Positions 22,620 through 36,211 of a DNA stretch of 64,000 bases are shown piece after piece. This DNA is from Diatrype stigma. Its lineage: Eukaryota; Ascomycota; Sordariomycetes; Xylariales; Diatrypaceae. Positions within the stretch are counted from its first letter, which is position 1. Every line of letters begins with the position of its first letter. The translations under genes were made by a program, and so were the position numbers. The stretch spans positions 434,001 through 498,000 of the forward strand of contig JAKJXP020000003.1 in the NCBI GenBank assembly GCA_022225965.2, written 5' to 3'. The notes under the pieces were generated by a model. It did not search any database. It was not told the origin of the DNA and worked only from the letters and a program-made list of their open reading frames with translations.

Positions 22620-24330
22620 TAACTTTTTATTTTTTAAATCATTATTCCTTTTTTATTTATCTTTTTAATTTTATATTAATTTCGTTATAATTAATTAACG
22701 ACTTTATCGATTTATTAAAGAACGTTTTCGTTATGGCGTTAACCGAATTGCAACTATCATGGATTCATTGGATTTTATTTATTTCCTTATTTTTATACGA
22801 TTAACGAAAAGCCATAAAATTAATTATTAATCGCTTTTCGTTAATGCTTTTTATTTGTATCAAATATTAATATAAAAAAAGAAATCCATATAAAAAACGA
22901 ACGGAACGCAGGAAAGAATTAAACGTTTTAAAATCGTATTAATAATATAATAAATAACGTATTCGACGTTAAAGCTTTATATTATGTTATAAATCTCGTT
23001 AACGAAAACGTTCCGAATTATTTTTTTGCATTTAATAAACGATTAATAAATAATATTATTAACGACGGTAAATTTATTAGCTTAAAACGTAAACTTTTCG
23101 TTTCCAAATACGATAACGTATCCGATTTATAAATTTAAGTCCTTGTTATTTGCAAAAAATCCATCGACGAAAACATATAATCGAAAATCCTAAAGGTTTA
23201 ATTAAATATAATTAAATTTGCGATCCTTATTATTTATTTATTATTAAATCCGGACGTTTAATAATTTAGCTTTTTTAAAACCAGGCTCCGTATATTAGGT
23301 AATCGTAAAATAATTAAAAGCTATTTCGGATTAACAGATAAAAAAAATATAAATTTTTCGGACTTTCTATTCGACATATTTCTTAAATATATTCGATATT
23401 TTAAAATTAAGTAATGCCAGCTTTTTAATTTATTCCTTTTAAATCGTTAAAAAGCCGTTTTTTTTTAAATAAACGATTAAACGTAAACCGTTAAAATCCT
23501 CGATAGCCCCGTTTTTTAGGATTTTCTGCGAACGTGCCTTAATGTTAGCTTTAATTAATGCCTTATTTTTTTTTTATAAAGTCCATTATGCTAATATTAA
23601 GGATATCGTTAATTTAAAGGCTTATTATGCCGAATAATTATCCAATGCGAATTATTAGCAAATATGAATTAAATAACGAAAAATCCATATATAACTTTTA
23701 TTAATAATAACAAAAATAAATTTTAAACCAATATGTATCCGATTTAGCTAATTCGTATAACGGCTTTATAATACGTAATATCGTTTTTTCGGAATATTTA
23801 TTTTTCAGTTCCGATAATAATCGTATAAAAATAATACGTTTTATAAACGTTTTTAATTAAGTATAAGCTATCGTAATATTTCGAATCATAATTTTTATGC
23901 CTTAATGTTATAATATAAATGCTAAGGCCATAATTAATCGTTAATTTGCTTTTTAAATAATAAGGACATATATTATAATAAAATCTTTATCGGGATTTTC
24001 ATATTTTTATATAACTAATCGGAATTTTTCGTAAAAATCTAATATATTTTTCCCTTTAATTTCGCGAATTATTCGGAATTTAAAAATAATAGCCTTTTAA
24101 TAAATAGCTTTATTATAAATAATCGATTACAATATGCTATTTTCGAATAAAGCATTAAGTTTCTTTATATTTAAGGCTTCGTATAATTTATTAAAAGCCA
24201 CGATTTTATTTTTTGTTCGCAATTTAATCGCTAAAATACGGTTATGTTTTTTTTTTGCGCTAAAATACGTTGCATTAAAAAACAATATATTAAGGTTTTT
24301 TTTCGGAATAATGTCGTAATTCGCTAAATT
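22620..24330 (-). pseudogene. Copia II reverse transcriptase / RNase H remnant
   Basis: Around 23690-23760 the minus strand reads IIKPLYELAKSDTYWFK, then FGIISL-stop-INDILNI at about 23582-23615. In relatives the active-site block is QTDDT: here Gln became a stop (CAA to TAA), Thr became Ile and the first Asp became Asn. The remaining translation is degraded, with many TAA/TAG. The polymerase would have made element cDNA. Confidence 0.82.
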
Positions 24331-24399
24331 AAAGCTTAATCCTGGTTTAAATAATTCGATCTTTAGGTTTTGAAACGGCTTTGCGTTATTTTTAAGTTA

Positions 24400-25660
24400 T
24401 ATATATAGCTTAATATATAAATTCCTAAACGTAAAGGTCTTTCCGAATATATTCGAAACGATTATAACGTCCTTATCGATAACGGCGATAACTTTATATA
24501 AACCTTATTATTTATTCTTTTTGCGGTATATAAATATTTCGTTACCGAAAAATAATAACATAAATAACGTTTTTTAAATATTAAAGCCGTTCTTAATATT
24601 TAACGCGTCCCGGATTAAGCATTAGGCCTTAATTTTTTTAATTTCGGCCATTACTTTTTAAGCTACAATTGCCCTTTAGATTTAAAACGGCGTAAGCAAC
24701 GAATCCATATTTATTTTCGAATAAGCCCTAAAGATTAACAAAATAAATACGAGACTATCTGGATTTGCTATATTATTAATAGCCTTAACGGCTATTTATA
24801 AACGAAATACGTATAAGCCTTATATTTCTTTAAAAATAATCTTATACGCTTATCGAATAAGTCCGTAATACTTTTTAACCTTGCCGATAAATTAATAAAC
24901 TTTTATTAAAACCTGCTTATACGTAATACCGACAAATCGAATTTTATTCCGGAATTCGATATTATCGAAATTAATACCGGCGTTATAAATAAAAACATTA
25001 AGAAATCCTAAATAAATATCGATCCAATAAAATTTAAGAACTTCTTAAATTTCCTTTGCTAACATATTAGCCATAAACCGTATTATTTAAAAATCTATAA
25101 CCGTATCGACAATATAAAAAACGAAACGTTTATCGAAATACATAATATCTACGATAACCTCGTAATTAAAATCCAAATCCGGATTCTTAAGGATAAACTT
25201 AAATCGTTAAAAAGCCTTTCCTTTAATTTAGCAATAATAACAAAACTTATTAATTTCCTTAATATCCTTTAAATTAATATCGTGCCTTATTTTTTTTAAT
25301 AAGTCTTGGAATTTAATAACGAAAAGGTAATTAAAGCGAATATATAAACGACGTAACTTTATTTCCGTAAAAAAGATTACGTTATTAAAATAAAATCATA
25401 AATATTCCCATTTTCGATTAATAAAAACCGTAATACCATTTTTATAAATTAATTAATTAATAACGTTATTAAGATATACGCCAAATTAATCCATATTTTT
25501 AAGTAATAACAAAAATAAAATATTAATTTCCATTATATAAAAATTAACTTATTCAAAAGGTATATCAACGGTAATTATTCCAAATAATTCCATAAATAAT
25601 CCGTTTCCAAAACGGATATTGGCTTTTCCGGCGCGATCCTTATTAAATGGCATAAAGCGA
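24400..25660 (-). pseudogene. Copia II integrase remnant
   Basis: On the minus strand the order is: a protease-like tail (IITVDIPFE), the pre-integrase zinc region with His replaced by Tyr (RLYIRFNYLF) but CYYC kept, then WIDIYLG and FIYNAGINFDNIEF. In relatives the latter reads HDAG, so the catalytic Asp is now Asn. A YRKKNK...GLYKVIAVI block typical of the integrase C-terminus lies near 24480-24530. All changes fit C-to-T or G-to-A. Confidence 0.8.
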
Positions 25661-28313
25661 TCGGAAAATTCCTTAATTAAAACAAAATATTAGCCTTTAC
25701 CAATAATCGAAATTCGTATTACATTTATATTTAACATAATCCCTTAAAAAATATATTTAACGTATCGGTCGAAAATAAAAACAATATCGAACTTAAATTG
25801 CTTAATAAAAAAAAACGTAATTACGTAATAATAAAAGGCTTAATTAAAAAAGCATACGGTAATTATCCATTAATTATCGTCAAATCCATAATCCGAAGGA
25901 ATATTATTATATTCCTTATTAAATTTTAATTCCGTATCGTTAATTCCTTCGTATTCGGCCAAAAAAGTAACGTAATTGTTTTTTCGGCCTTTTTTGCGGT
26001 TCCTTCATTAAATACGAACGTCTTTCTGTTTTTTCTCGGTATACTTAATAAATTAACAGCCTTTTTTCTTACATATTCAGCACTTACATTTTTATATACG
26101 AATTAAATACTTATTATTATTATATCGGCTTTCTCGATTATTATAATAATATTTGCGATCGACGTAATATTAAATAAGTTTCTTATCGTCGTCGTTATTA
26201 TTATTCTTATTAATTAAATATTGCCGCAATATACCTTTAAGATTCTTATAGGTACCGATAAATATACGGAACTTATTAGCCATATTTTTAAACCTAATAA
26301 AAAATTCGAAAAAAGCGTATTAAAATTAAAACACGTTATGGCATATACGATAAATTACGACAATAAGTTATTACTTCTTTTTAAAATCGGGTCTTAATGC
26401 TTTTTAACATAAAGAAAGTTTATTAAATATAATCTAAAAAACCTCCAAATTTAATTTGCTTTAATTATTCTTATCGGCTTTAATTCCGAAAAAAATAATT
26501 AAAGTCTAATTAAGGTAATATTAAACCTTATTTTGCTTTATATTAAAATGGCGTTCCATAACGAAATACATATCGATAAAACACCAATAACGGAATATAT
26601 TATATAAAAAATAAATAACAATTCGTTTTAATAAAATAATTAAAAATACGGCATAAAATTAGATTTAACGGATATCCGTAATATAACAAACATTTAAGAA
26701 AAATCTAAATTTATCTTCGAAAATGTTATATACCTTTCTTATATAATTATTCTTCTTATTTCAGGCCTTTTTGAAATGTCCGATAATAATTAATGAATAC
26801 ATCTTATTTTAAATTCGTACCGGCGGAATATTATAATATATTAACTAAATTTAATTACCGACCGATATAAAAATTAATTTTAACGTAAACGATAATACCA
26901 TCGGAAAAAAAAAACCGAAGCCTCTTAGTAATTCTGAAAAACCTAAAAAACCGAATGGCCCTTATTTTCCGTTTAAACGTTCGAAAAAAGGATTTAATTA
27001 TTAGCCGAATAAAAATCCAATTTGGAATTATCCTGGAAAAAGCATAATTCCCTTAATTAAATCGTCCGCCTTAACCGTCGAATATGGCGGTATATATGGA
27101 TTCCCTTGCTTTAATATATAAAAGGCCCATGAATTATATGTCATATTATAACCCATATATAAATAACCAAGATACGAAAAAAATCCTATTAAAAAATATC
27201 CTAATTAAGTTGGATATTTCGGAAATAGTTGGCCATAATATCCCTAAAGCGGCGGAGGCAATTGCTATCGATTAAAATAAGAATTAAAACAAAAATCGGC
27301 GCATAAGCCTAAACGTTAATTAATACGGGAATTAAAGCGTTAATCCGAATAATTAAAATTTTTTTCAAACCCAATTGGTAATCCTTAAAAGCCTTAAATA
27401 CCGAAAGCTCCAAAAAGGAATTATTAATTCGGGTCGAATTAAAATTAAATCTAAAATACAAGGCGACGTAACAAAAGCGGATTATGGAATAAAAAAAAAT
27501 TAAACGGCTCGCCTACTGGTATATATAATAACCGGAAACGAATTTAACTTTAAAAGCGTTCCGGAAAATACATAATCCCTTAATCGATTTCGATTATTAG
27601 CATTCTTTATGCTAATACGTTAAACTATTTAGCCTTAGCTGCTTTTAATTCCCTTATATCCCAAATAAGGAATATTTTCGTAATAACGAAATTAATAAAA
27701 GCCTTATTAAACTTAACGTTGCCTTTATTAACGTAAATCCTTTATCGCATAAATGCATTTTTCAAACTGATCCGTAATAAGGATGGCATTATTTTAAAAT
27801 TTCCTATTATAAAGCCTTATAATCGGCCCTAATAATCCTCGAACGTCTTTTCGAATATTCGAACGTTAAAAGTATTCGAATTTATATTTTCGAAATCGGC
27901 CAGCATTATTAATACCTATATTAATTTTTAACGGTAATCTATTATATCCGGATCGAATTCTTTCCAATTAACTATTATCGGATCAAAATAATTAAGCATC
28001 GCCAATAAGCGATTCGTAATAACAAAAATTAATTTAAGCAGCCGTACTTAAACTTTTAAAATAATAAGGTCGATTCCTAGAAAATTGCCAAAAAGGCCTG
28101 CCCGTATATTGCTGGCAATACCTTAAGCCGAGGTTTCGGCCTATTTATATTCCGATATAGCTATTAATAAAAATAACGATAAAAATGGAATTCGAAATAT
28201 AGGCATATAAAAATAAAAAGAAATTATAATATTATTACGATGTTTTTAATATCGTAATAATAACTCTTTTATCTTATTAATTTATATTGCTAATATTTAG
28301 CAACACTAATTAA
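25661..28313 (-). pseudogene. Copia II 5' region (gag and protease expected), not recognised in detail
   Basis: By position this is the leader, gag and protease part of copia II. I could not find an unmistakable zinc knuckle or DSG motif. A 63-codon plus-strand frame at 27084-27275 is probably a shadow. The stretch is AT-rich, with G surviving mostly in CpG or GpC. Confidence 0.45.
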
Positions 28314-28498
28314 TATTAATAAATACGTACGTATAATTAAAAAAAGCAAATAACAATTAAATAAAACGGTTATATATTAAAATGTCTAAGCTAAAAAAAA
28401 GTCTATCTAAAGAACTGCTAACAAAAGCCTGCAATTATATAGAACTAGCTTGCTTACATAATGGCAACGCGTGCCAGCGCGTTAAAATACAACCATCA
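28314..28498 (-). repeat. 5' LTR of copia element II
   Basis: 185 bases, ends in ACCATCA on the plus strand, partner of 22377-22561. The ATTTA duplication follows directly. Confidence 0.9.
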
Positions 28499-31400
28499 AT
28501 TTAAAATACATTATACGAAATTTTTCGTTCGAAAATATTTCGATATTCGACCATTATTTTAATATTATTTTAATACGTTAATTATTAATACTAAAAATCC
28601 TACTATTTCATTTGTCGTTCTTTTTTATATTTCTTAAAGTTGATTATAATATCGTAAGACTTTCCGTCTTTTAATTATGACGTACTTTATTTAAAACCTT
28701 TTTATAAAGAACATTTAATTAGCGCTTAATATTAACCACGGCTAATATAAATTATATTATTACGTATACGAATATATTATTAAAAACCCAAACGTCCGTT
28801 AAATAAAAAGCCTTAACGACTCGATTTAAAGTCGTTTGGCTGCATTTTATAACTTTATCGACCCTAAATATCGGAATACCTATTTTATACGCAAATCTGA
28901 ACGGCTTACGGCAAATTCTTAGGACCCAAACCTCCAATATTACCTTAACGTCTGGATTATGGACCCAAAACAAGCCCGAATCCAAGCGTTAGGCTTTAAT
29001 TTATTCCTATTTTCTTTCGGTTTGGACCTTTACGTTTTCGTTATTCCGAATATCGGAAATACGGAAAACCTTAATTCGTTCTTTCATAATAGCTAAGAAT
29101 TTAATTTAAACTTTAAACCCTAAGGCCTTAAAGACTTCCAAAAACCATTAAAAAACCCCTTAATCCTACATTTAAACCCAAACGATATTAATTAAAAAGA
29201 TTTCTTAAACTTTAATATATATTTCCAAAATAAATAATAGCCATTAAAGAACCCTTTAATTCCATTTTTAAATTATTTTCCATAAGATTTTTCGAATCCT
29301 AATATATATTCCGAAAATTATATTAAATAATTACAGGCCGTATTTATGCTTAAGCCATTAGTTTTTCCCTTAAGGCAACCATTAATGAAATTACTCTTAT
29401 TACTTATAAACCGATTAAACGAAAACCTTATGCTTTGCCGTTTGTTTCAGAATTTATTTTTCTTTAAAAGGTCCCAAGTTACCGTATAAACCCGAATATA
29501 CCAAGGCAATTCCTAATTAAAATCTTTATAACTATTACTTAAAACTTCTTAAAACCCATTAATCCAGGACCGAATTTTCCGCAAAACCCTTCGGTTTAAA
29601 CGTATTATCGATAAATCGCCCCTTAACGAAATATTCGACGAATTTAAAAACAATAACGTTTTCCCTTAATTCGATAAGGAGTTTCGTAAAATAAAGCAAA
29701 AAGATTTTAAATCGATTATCGACGCTTTTGCGAATTTTAAGAATTTGCCTCCGTTAAATTAACGAATATAAACCCTTTCCTTAAACGGATCTTAAAACCA
29801 TACCCCATTTAAAGAAATTCCATTACAAAGATTCCCAAATTTTAATTCGTTTCGATTCTTAAAGTTAAAAATGTCCGCCCAAAGTTTAGGAAATTCCGGA
29901 ATTAAAGGGTTTAAAAATAATGCCCTTTCTGCCGGTAACGGAAAAAACCAGCCCGCTAATCCAGGTCCTAATTAAGATATTATTTAACGTATTACAAAAA
30001 TAAGCGCTACTATTATTACCGCCTTAATATCTGGATAGCTTAAAGAATTAATTAAGGGTGCTGCCGAAAATTAAACCTTTAAGCGCTTTATTTATGGCTG
30101 AAAATCCAAAATATCGGTTATTTTCATCCTAATCTTAACATTTCTTATAGCGCTAAAAAATTTATTACAATCGGCGTTAACGTTTATTAACGTAACGTAT
30201 TTTTATTCGAAAAATCGATTAAAAAGGCCGCAAAAAATCAGGCCAAAAAGGAAATTATCGAGGCGAATTTCCCTTAATTATTTCGCGGCAATGCTTAATT
30301 TTGGTATATCGCTTAATTGGACCTTGTTTTTAAATAAATTATATATGGCAATATTAATATAACGTTAACCAAAATTATCGATAAATTCTAACCGAACCCA
30401 ATTCAGGCTTTCGAATATTTTAGTAACGCGGAATTAAAGTTTACCGAGAATTCTTACCGTTAAGAAATTTTAATTACTTTATAGGCAATAGGAATTATAA
30501 AAACTTATAAAGCTACCGGATTAATACGATCCGGCCAATAAATGTTATAAATATAAAATTTATTATATTCCTAATTAAGAATCCATATTATTAAACCAGA
30601 ACCTAATATTAAAATAAATAAATTCATAATTCACATAAAAAAAACAATAAATTACAAACTTATTATTCCAAATTTTGTTAATCCGAAAATTAACCCTTAT
30701 GCCTTAAAGGTAAACTTTATTAATAAGGCTCTTATATTTAAAAAATAATCCATAAACGAATAAGGCCAGAAACTATTTGGCGCCGTTTTTATAAATATGG
30801 CTTAAGGATTTCTGGCTAACGGTATTACTAATTCTGCTTTAAATTCTAATCCCAGCGGTATTGCTACGGGCAATTCCGGATATTAAAAAAATGGAAATCG
30901 CTATAATAATCGTAACGGTTTTTAGTTTAATCGTAATAAAAATAAAGACAAAAACAAAGGCAAAAATAAGAACTATAATAAGGACTATAATAATAACGAA
31001 TATAAATCCGGTAATTATAAAGGCCGTAATAATCGTAATTACGGATTTCGTAACGGAAAAAACGATTACCGTTTTCGCAAATTCTTTCGTTTTTATATCC
31101 GTTATTAGTAGAAATAAATTAAGCCCAAAAAATCCGGAAATTCTTGGCACGGCATTAAAAACGAGGTTTTTTTAAAAGCTAATAATCTAAATATTAATAT
31201 TTATACAGCTAAATTAAAAAATAAGAATTATTTTATAATTAAGAAATTTATTTCCGAAAGTAAGGAAAAGTTATACGAAAATACTGCCGAAAATGAAACT
31301 GCTTTAAATTATTTTTCGATATAACAACGTAACAACCGTAACGGCTTTAATAAATCGGACTTTAAATAACGTGCCGCCCAAAAACGACATACCAAGAATT

Positions 31401-31640
31401 AAAATAAAATAATATTTAAAACATTAATATATTAAAGCTGTAAGGCCAAATTTAATTTTCGTTCCGAATTTTTTGTACATATCATTACTTAGCGGTATCG
31501 TAAACGTAACGATATTGCCTAAAACGCTTCGCAAAATTCTTAAATAAGACCGGACGACATTAATGCGTTTATAACCGATAATATATTCGATTTTATAAAT
31601 GCAAAACCTTTCGATTACGGACCAAAAGGCCCAGTATTAA
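28499..31640 (+). pseudogene. Gypsy gag-like region
   Basis: By position after the 5' LTR this is gag. The plus strand has long protein-like runs, for example at 29600-29990 (FDEFKNNNVFP, then KDFKSIIDAFANFKNLP), broken by TAA/TAG. At 30890-31080 a run of Asn/Lys/Arg-rich codons (NKNKDKNKGKNKNYNKDY) suggests a basic, RNA-binding segment. No CCHC knuckle was found. Product inferred from position only. Confidence 0.5.
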
Positions 31641-31649
31641 ATAAATATA

Positions 31650-32350
31650 TATATTATATTATATATGCGCATTTTAGAAACTTCCGAAATATAATAATAA
31701 TTTATTTCGATTCGGGATATTTAAACGTATTAATTAATTGCAAATGGCTAAAACAATATATTTTAAACATTATCCTATTTATTTATAACGGGATTTATAT
31801 AAAAAAAATTAAAGGTCGAATTTTATTTAAAGAACGTATAACGTTTAACCTTTACTTATCGAAAACCTTATATAATATAACGAAAACCGGAATCATTATA
31901 ATTACGGCATGGATTATAAAAAAATTGGCCTTAAATTTCCTTATTAAAAATGATTTTTTATATAATTATGGATTCGTTTTCGATTATTTCCGCAAAATAA
32001 CCATTATTACGTCATATTAAAATTTCGAAGTACCTATAACGATTTAACGAAAAAAAACTCCTTTACGTAAACGCATAATAACGCGTAAAAACTTTATTAT
32101 TCTTTTTAAAACGTTGGTTTATATATTTATTTTATACCATAATTTACCGAATATATTAAAAGGCGAAATATTTAAAAACTTTGTTTTTTATGCAATTTTA
32201 AACGATATATTTAATTTAATTTTAAATGCTAACGCTATAAAGGCCGTAACGTATATAAATACTGGCGATTCGTTAATTAAGATTCGCCGAAAAACAAAAG
32301 TCGGTTATATTACCGATTACGATTACGACGGATATATTATAACTAGCTAG
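31650..32350 (+). pseudogene. Gypsy aspartic protease region
   Basis: Near 31700 the plus strand reads IIYFDSGYLNVLI, with the D-S-G active-site triad intact. About 90 codons later LALNFLIKNDFLYNYG matches the family's LIGNDxLxPxG, with Gly mutated to Lys. The frame continues to 32350 with a rare 78-codon open stretch. The protease would have cut the Gag-Pol precursor. Confidence 0.75.
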
Positions 32351-32559
32351 AAAAAGGCATTTATGGCATAAATAACCGCCGCCGTCGACGCCGATAATCC
32401 GGACCTTAACGAATCTAACGAATCGAGTTTCTGGTTATTCGATAAATTCGGTATTATTAACGAAATATTAAAAGCCTTTATATTAAAAAAAGCAATACCA
32501 AAAAACATATAAAAAGTTATTCGTAACAATTACGAAAAACCTAATAAAAATTTATCATT

Positions 32560-33585
32560 ATTAAAAGTATTCCGGCTTACCGAATTGCCCGAAATCGAAA
32601 GCCGTTACGAAGTTTATATATGCAACAAAAAACCTATTTTAACGAATGCTATTAAGGATTATATAAAAATTCTTATTTTTTAAGAAAAAAAAAAATTTTG
32701 GATTTATTTAATAAAAAGAAAATGCAAATCGATTTCGTCAAAAAATGGCAACGTTAAATAAAAACTTCGAGGCCTTACCTTTTAGGTTTCGAAAACCAGG
32801 CTTTTGCAAACGAAATTATAAACCCCTTACGATTTAAAAAGAAAATCGAAAACTGGCCATTCCCGACGCCTATGGCGTATTTCTTATTTGTCGTATAAAA
32901 ATACCAAAAAGTCGAAAAATTTATGCCCGATAAAATTGGCTCCAAAAAACGTATTTTTAAAAATGCGAATGGAATTTTAATATAACGAAAAGGCCGCGTA
33001 ATAATTAATATATAACCGGTTAATAAAATAACCGTATTAAATACGTATTTTTTGTTTTTTTAAAATAACATGATTAATAAAATAATAATAAAGCGATATT
33101 TATCCGTTATAAATGCCTTAAGCTTTTTTTATTAATTGCTAATTTAATTCGGTTATAAAAATCGCATGGTAATTATATTACTACGAGGATTCGAAGTTTT
33201 TAACGTTATTATTATGGGATTTTATAATAGTTCCAGTTATGCTTAACGATTTATAAATAAGCGATTCCGTTTATTCCAAAACTTCGCCGATACTTTTATT
33301 GATAACGTAATTATCGCAAGCGATATAACGAAAAAATACGTTAAGCATTTATATAAGGTACTAAATATGTTCAAAAAACTGGGTCTTACTTTAAATCTAA
33401 AAAAGTCGTTTTTCGAATATCCCGCCGTTATATTATTGGGATTCTTAATAAATGGTCTCGGCATATTAATTACGAAAAATCGCTTAGCCGTTATTAAAAA
33501 GCTAAAATGCCCTTTAGACCTTGGCGCTTTAAAAAAATACATTGGCATAACAGAATTCTTAAGAAAGTTCATATTATGGTATTAA
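32560..33585 (+). pseudogene. Gypsy reverse transcriptase remnant
   Basis: From about 32980 the plus strand follows the Ty3/gypsy pattern: a V-N-K-I-T-V-L-N block, then FYNSSSYA near 33225, the active site FIDN at 33295-33306 (FIDD in relatives; second Asp lost by G-to-A), then HLYKVLNMFKKLGLTLNLKK, LLGFLINGLGI and ALKKYIGITEFLRKF. The last part is open from 33367 to 33585. Confidence 0.9.
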
Positions 33586-33689
33586 TAAAAACTGATTCCT
33601 TTATAATAAAGAAAAACGGATATATTGGCCGAAAAAAGAAAAAAACAGAAAATTCCCTTTATATTTATTGCCCGCCGTTAATGGATATT

Positions 33690-35860
33690 AAAACGACGCT
33701 TTAAACCATTAAAAAGCGAGAAACGCAGCTTTTAAATTTTATAAGACGATTTATATAAATTAATATATCTCGTTTATTAGAACCCGTTAAGAATCGTATT
33801 TATTAAGTTCGACGTAGCAAAAAAAAAGGGATTCGGTATAATAGTTTTTTACGGAAAAAATAATTAAAATGGTTATAATATTCCCATTAATAATATCGAG
33901 CCAATTATGTTTATAAGCAAAATACTTATTAAAACCGAAAAGAAATACCATATTACGGAATTCGAAATCGCTTATTTCGTATAGGTTTATAGGAATTTGC
34001 GAATCCGCATTTAATTAATCCAATTTTTTATAATAATATTAATTAATTATAGGGCTATACGAAAAATCGTAAACCAAACTAATTTAAATTCTTAAGATTT
34101 AATTAAATTTAACCCGAAATTATTAATAGCTTCGACTTATTTATTTCAATTCAGATTCGATATTCGATATATTCCAAATCGCGTAAATCTGGTTCCAAAT
34201 GCGTTATTAAGGCTTCTTATATGGCCCATATCCGAAAATACTAGCGAAAAAAACGAGCCGACGAAAAATTAACTGGATAATATATTAAATAACTTCGGTT
34301 ATTTAATAATCCCAAAATAAAATTACGGTTATATAGCTTATACCGAAATACATATAAACCCCGATTTCCGATATAAAATTTTATCCGGATATAAAGAAAA
34401 CCAAAAATGATTAAAGATCTTAAAAAAACTAAAACATCGAATATCCAAAAACCTCTTTTTACGCCATTTCCGTTTTTAATTAAATAACGACGGATTATTA
34501 TATAACGTCGACCGAATGGGAGCAAAAAAATTATATATCCCAAAATCGTACGTCCAAAATGTTTTTAAATTAATATACAACGAGAAATACCATTTCGATA
34601 TAAACCGAATGGCTTATAATTTTATTTACCTGGCGATATCCGGACTTATTAAAAAGTTCTGGCATTATATTAAATAATGCCCATCGTATTTATAAAACTC
34701 CATAAATCGGCAAAAAAAATTAAATAAGGCTATATCCATAAAATCTCTTTTATAACTATTTCATATTATCGCTTAAGATTTTATAATTAGTTTAAAAAAG
34801 ATCCCTTTAAAGAATTCGATATAAAAAGTCGACGGCTTTAATAAATTCGACGCGGCTTTAACGATAACTTATAAGTTTAATAAGAAAGATATTATAATAC
34901 CAGGCCATATTATATATATAGCGGAAATTTAGGAAGGCCTAATTATAAAGGCTTTTTAATTTTTAAATTAAAGCATGCCCGTATATGCAATAAATAATAA
35001 AAACCCCAAATTCGTTAATAATATTTAATAAGCGATATTCGCTTATAACGGAATAAAGTTAATAATATTTATAACATATTATTTGCAAATTAACGAATTC
35101 TTTAAAAAAAGAATTTAAAATATTAAGATTGCGTTACGTTATTACATAATTATTTTTAATATACCTTAAAACGAGATTTTATCCGCATTATAATATAATT
35201 TAAATAATTTTAAGCATTTTATATTAAAACGCTTACCGAATAAAGTCGTTTATGGTTTTAAATTAAAAACCCCCATATTAATATTAAAGGTATCCAAAAA
35301 TGCTATTAATTTCGAGATTTACCGAAAGCTTTATTAAAAAAAAGCCTAATTAATTATCGACTTTGCCGCATTAAATGCCAAAATTCGTTACGACTTCAAA
35401 AGAAATCCCATATAATTCCAAATCGAATAAGAAGTATACCTGAAACTTTATTACGATTATTACTTATCCGGAAACCCGAATCGAAAATTCTTCCTATAAA
35501 AAGCCGGCCCGTTTATCGTAATTATTAAAATCGGCAAATTGGCTTATAAATTAAACTTCCCTCGTATTTAAAAGGTATATAAGATTATATCGGTTATATA
35601 TTTATATCCGGCGCTATAAATTAGAAATCCTTAAAGCCGATATAAACCATAACCAAATAAAATCTTCGTAAAAAGTAATAACGAAAAATAAGTATTCTTC
35701 GAAATTAAGAAATTAATTAATAAAAGAATCTTACGTATAAATTAACGTTCCAGCCTTAAATACTTCGTCCGTTAAAAAGGATTCGACGCAAAAAACGACG
35801 AGTAATATCCGCAATTAGTACTTATGAAAAACGTTAACGAATTGGTTAATAAATACGATA
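33690..35860 (+). pseudogene. Gypsy RNase H, integrase and chromodomain-like remnant
   Basis: KFDVAKKKGFGIIVFY near 33808 corresponds to the RNase H TDAS...G block. A zinc-region block (IYNEKYHFDINRM, then KFWHYIK and C-P-S) lies near 34570-34690. It is followed by an integrase core with DFII near 34770 and DGFNKFDAAL near 34835. After the KIGKLAYKLNFPR block at about 35530, a chromodomain-like end reads LKYFVR-stop-KGFDAKNDE-stop-YP near 35755-35815, where the two stops replace the Trp residues of the family's RWKG and EWYP. Such C-terminal chromodomains are known to steer Ty3/gypsy integration to heterochromatin. Confidence 0.85.
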
Positions 35861-36211
35861 AACAAAAGCCCTTTATTATAAACGAACTTAAAATCAAAAA
35901 AACGAACATATTCGATTTCCAGATTTCTGCGAACGATTAAAAGAATTAAAAATTTATTAACGTAATTCTATATACGAATATAAAGATATAACTGCCCTTT
36001 AAAAGAATCTTTTTACTAAAAAAGCCGACGTAATTGCCATTTGTAATTATGTAACTGCCGAATTTCGGCGGTTTCCCGATTACGGGCTTCTTTATTTTAA
36101 AATTTTAATCCGTATGTTTTTTAATTTATTCTTTTTACGTATTTTCCAAATCATTTTTTTTTACTTTATTAATTTATAATCTTTTTATCCTTATACCGAC
36201 CTTCCGATATT

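Larger units (their letters stand above)
22377..28498 (-). mobile_element. Ty1/copia-type retrotransposon II, nested in the gypsy element
   Basis: Direct repeats of exactly 185 bases (22377-22561 and 28314-28498) bound the element, with the 5-base duplication ATTTA on both sides (22372-22376 and 28499-28503). The minus strand carries integrase followed by reverse transcriptase. It belongs to the broad ascomycete copia-like family whose integrase is followed by a KPLYGIAESG / QTDDT type reverse transcriptase. An A-rich purine run next to the 22561 end on the minus strand may be the mutated polypurine tract. It is RIP-mutated. It lies 137 bases inside the gypsy 5' LTR, so it inserted after the gypsy element. 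Confidence 0.92.

Noticed and set aside
30839..31175. Paired open frames on both strands
   Set aside because: They are Ile/Val/Lys-rich products of AT-rich simple sequence inside the gypsy gag region; the third frame fits the gag context better.
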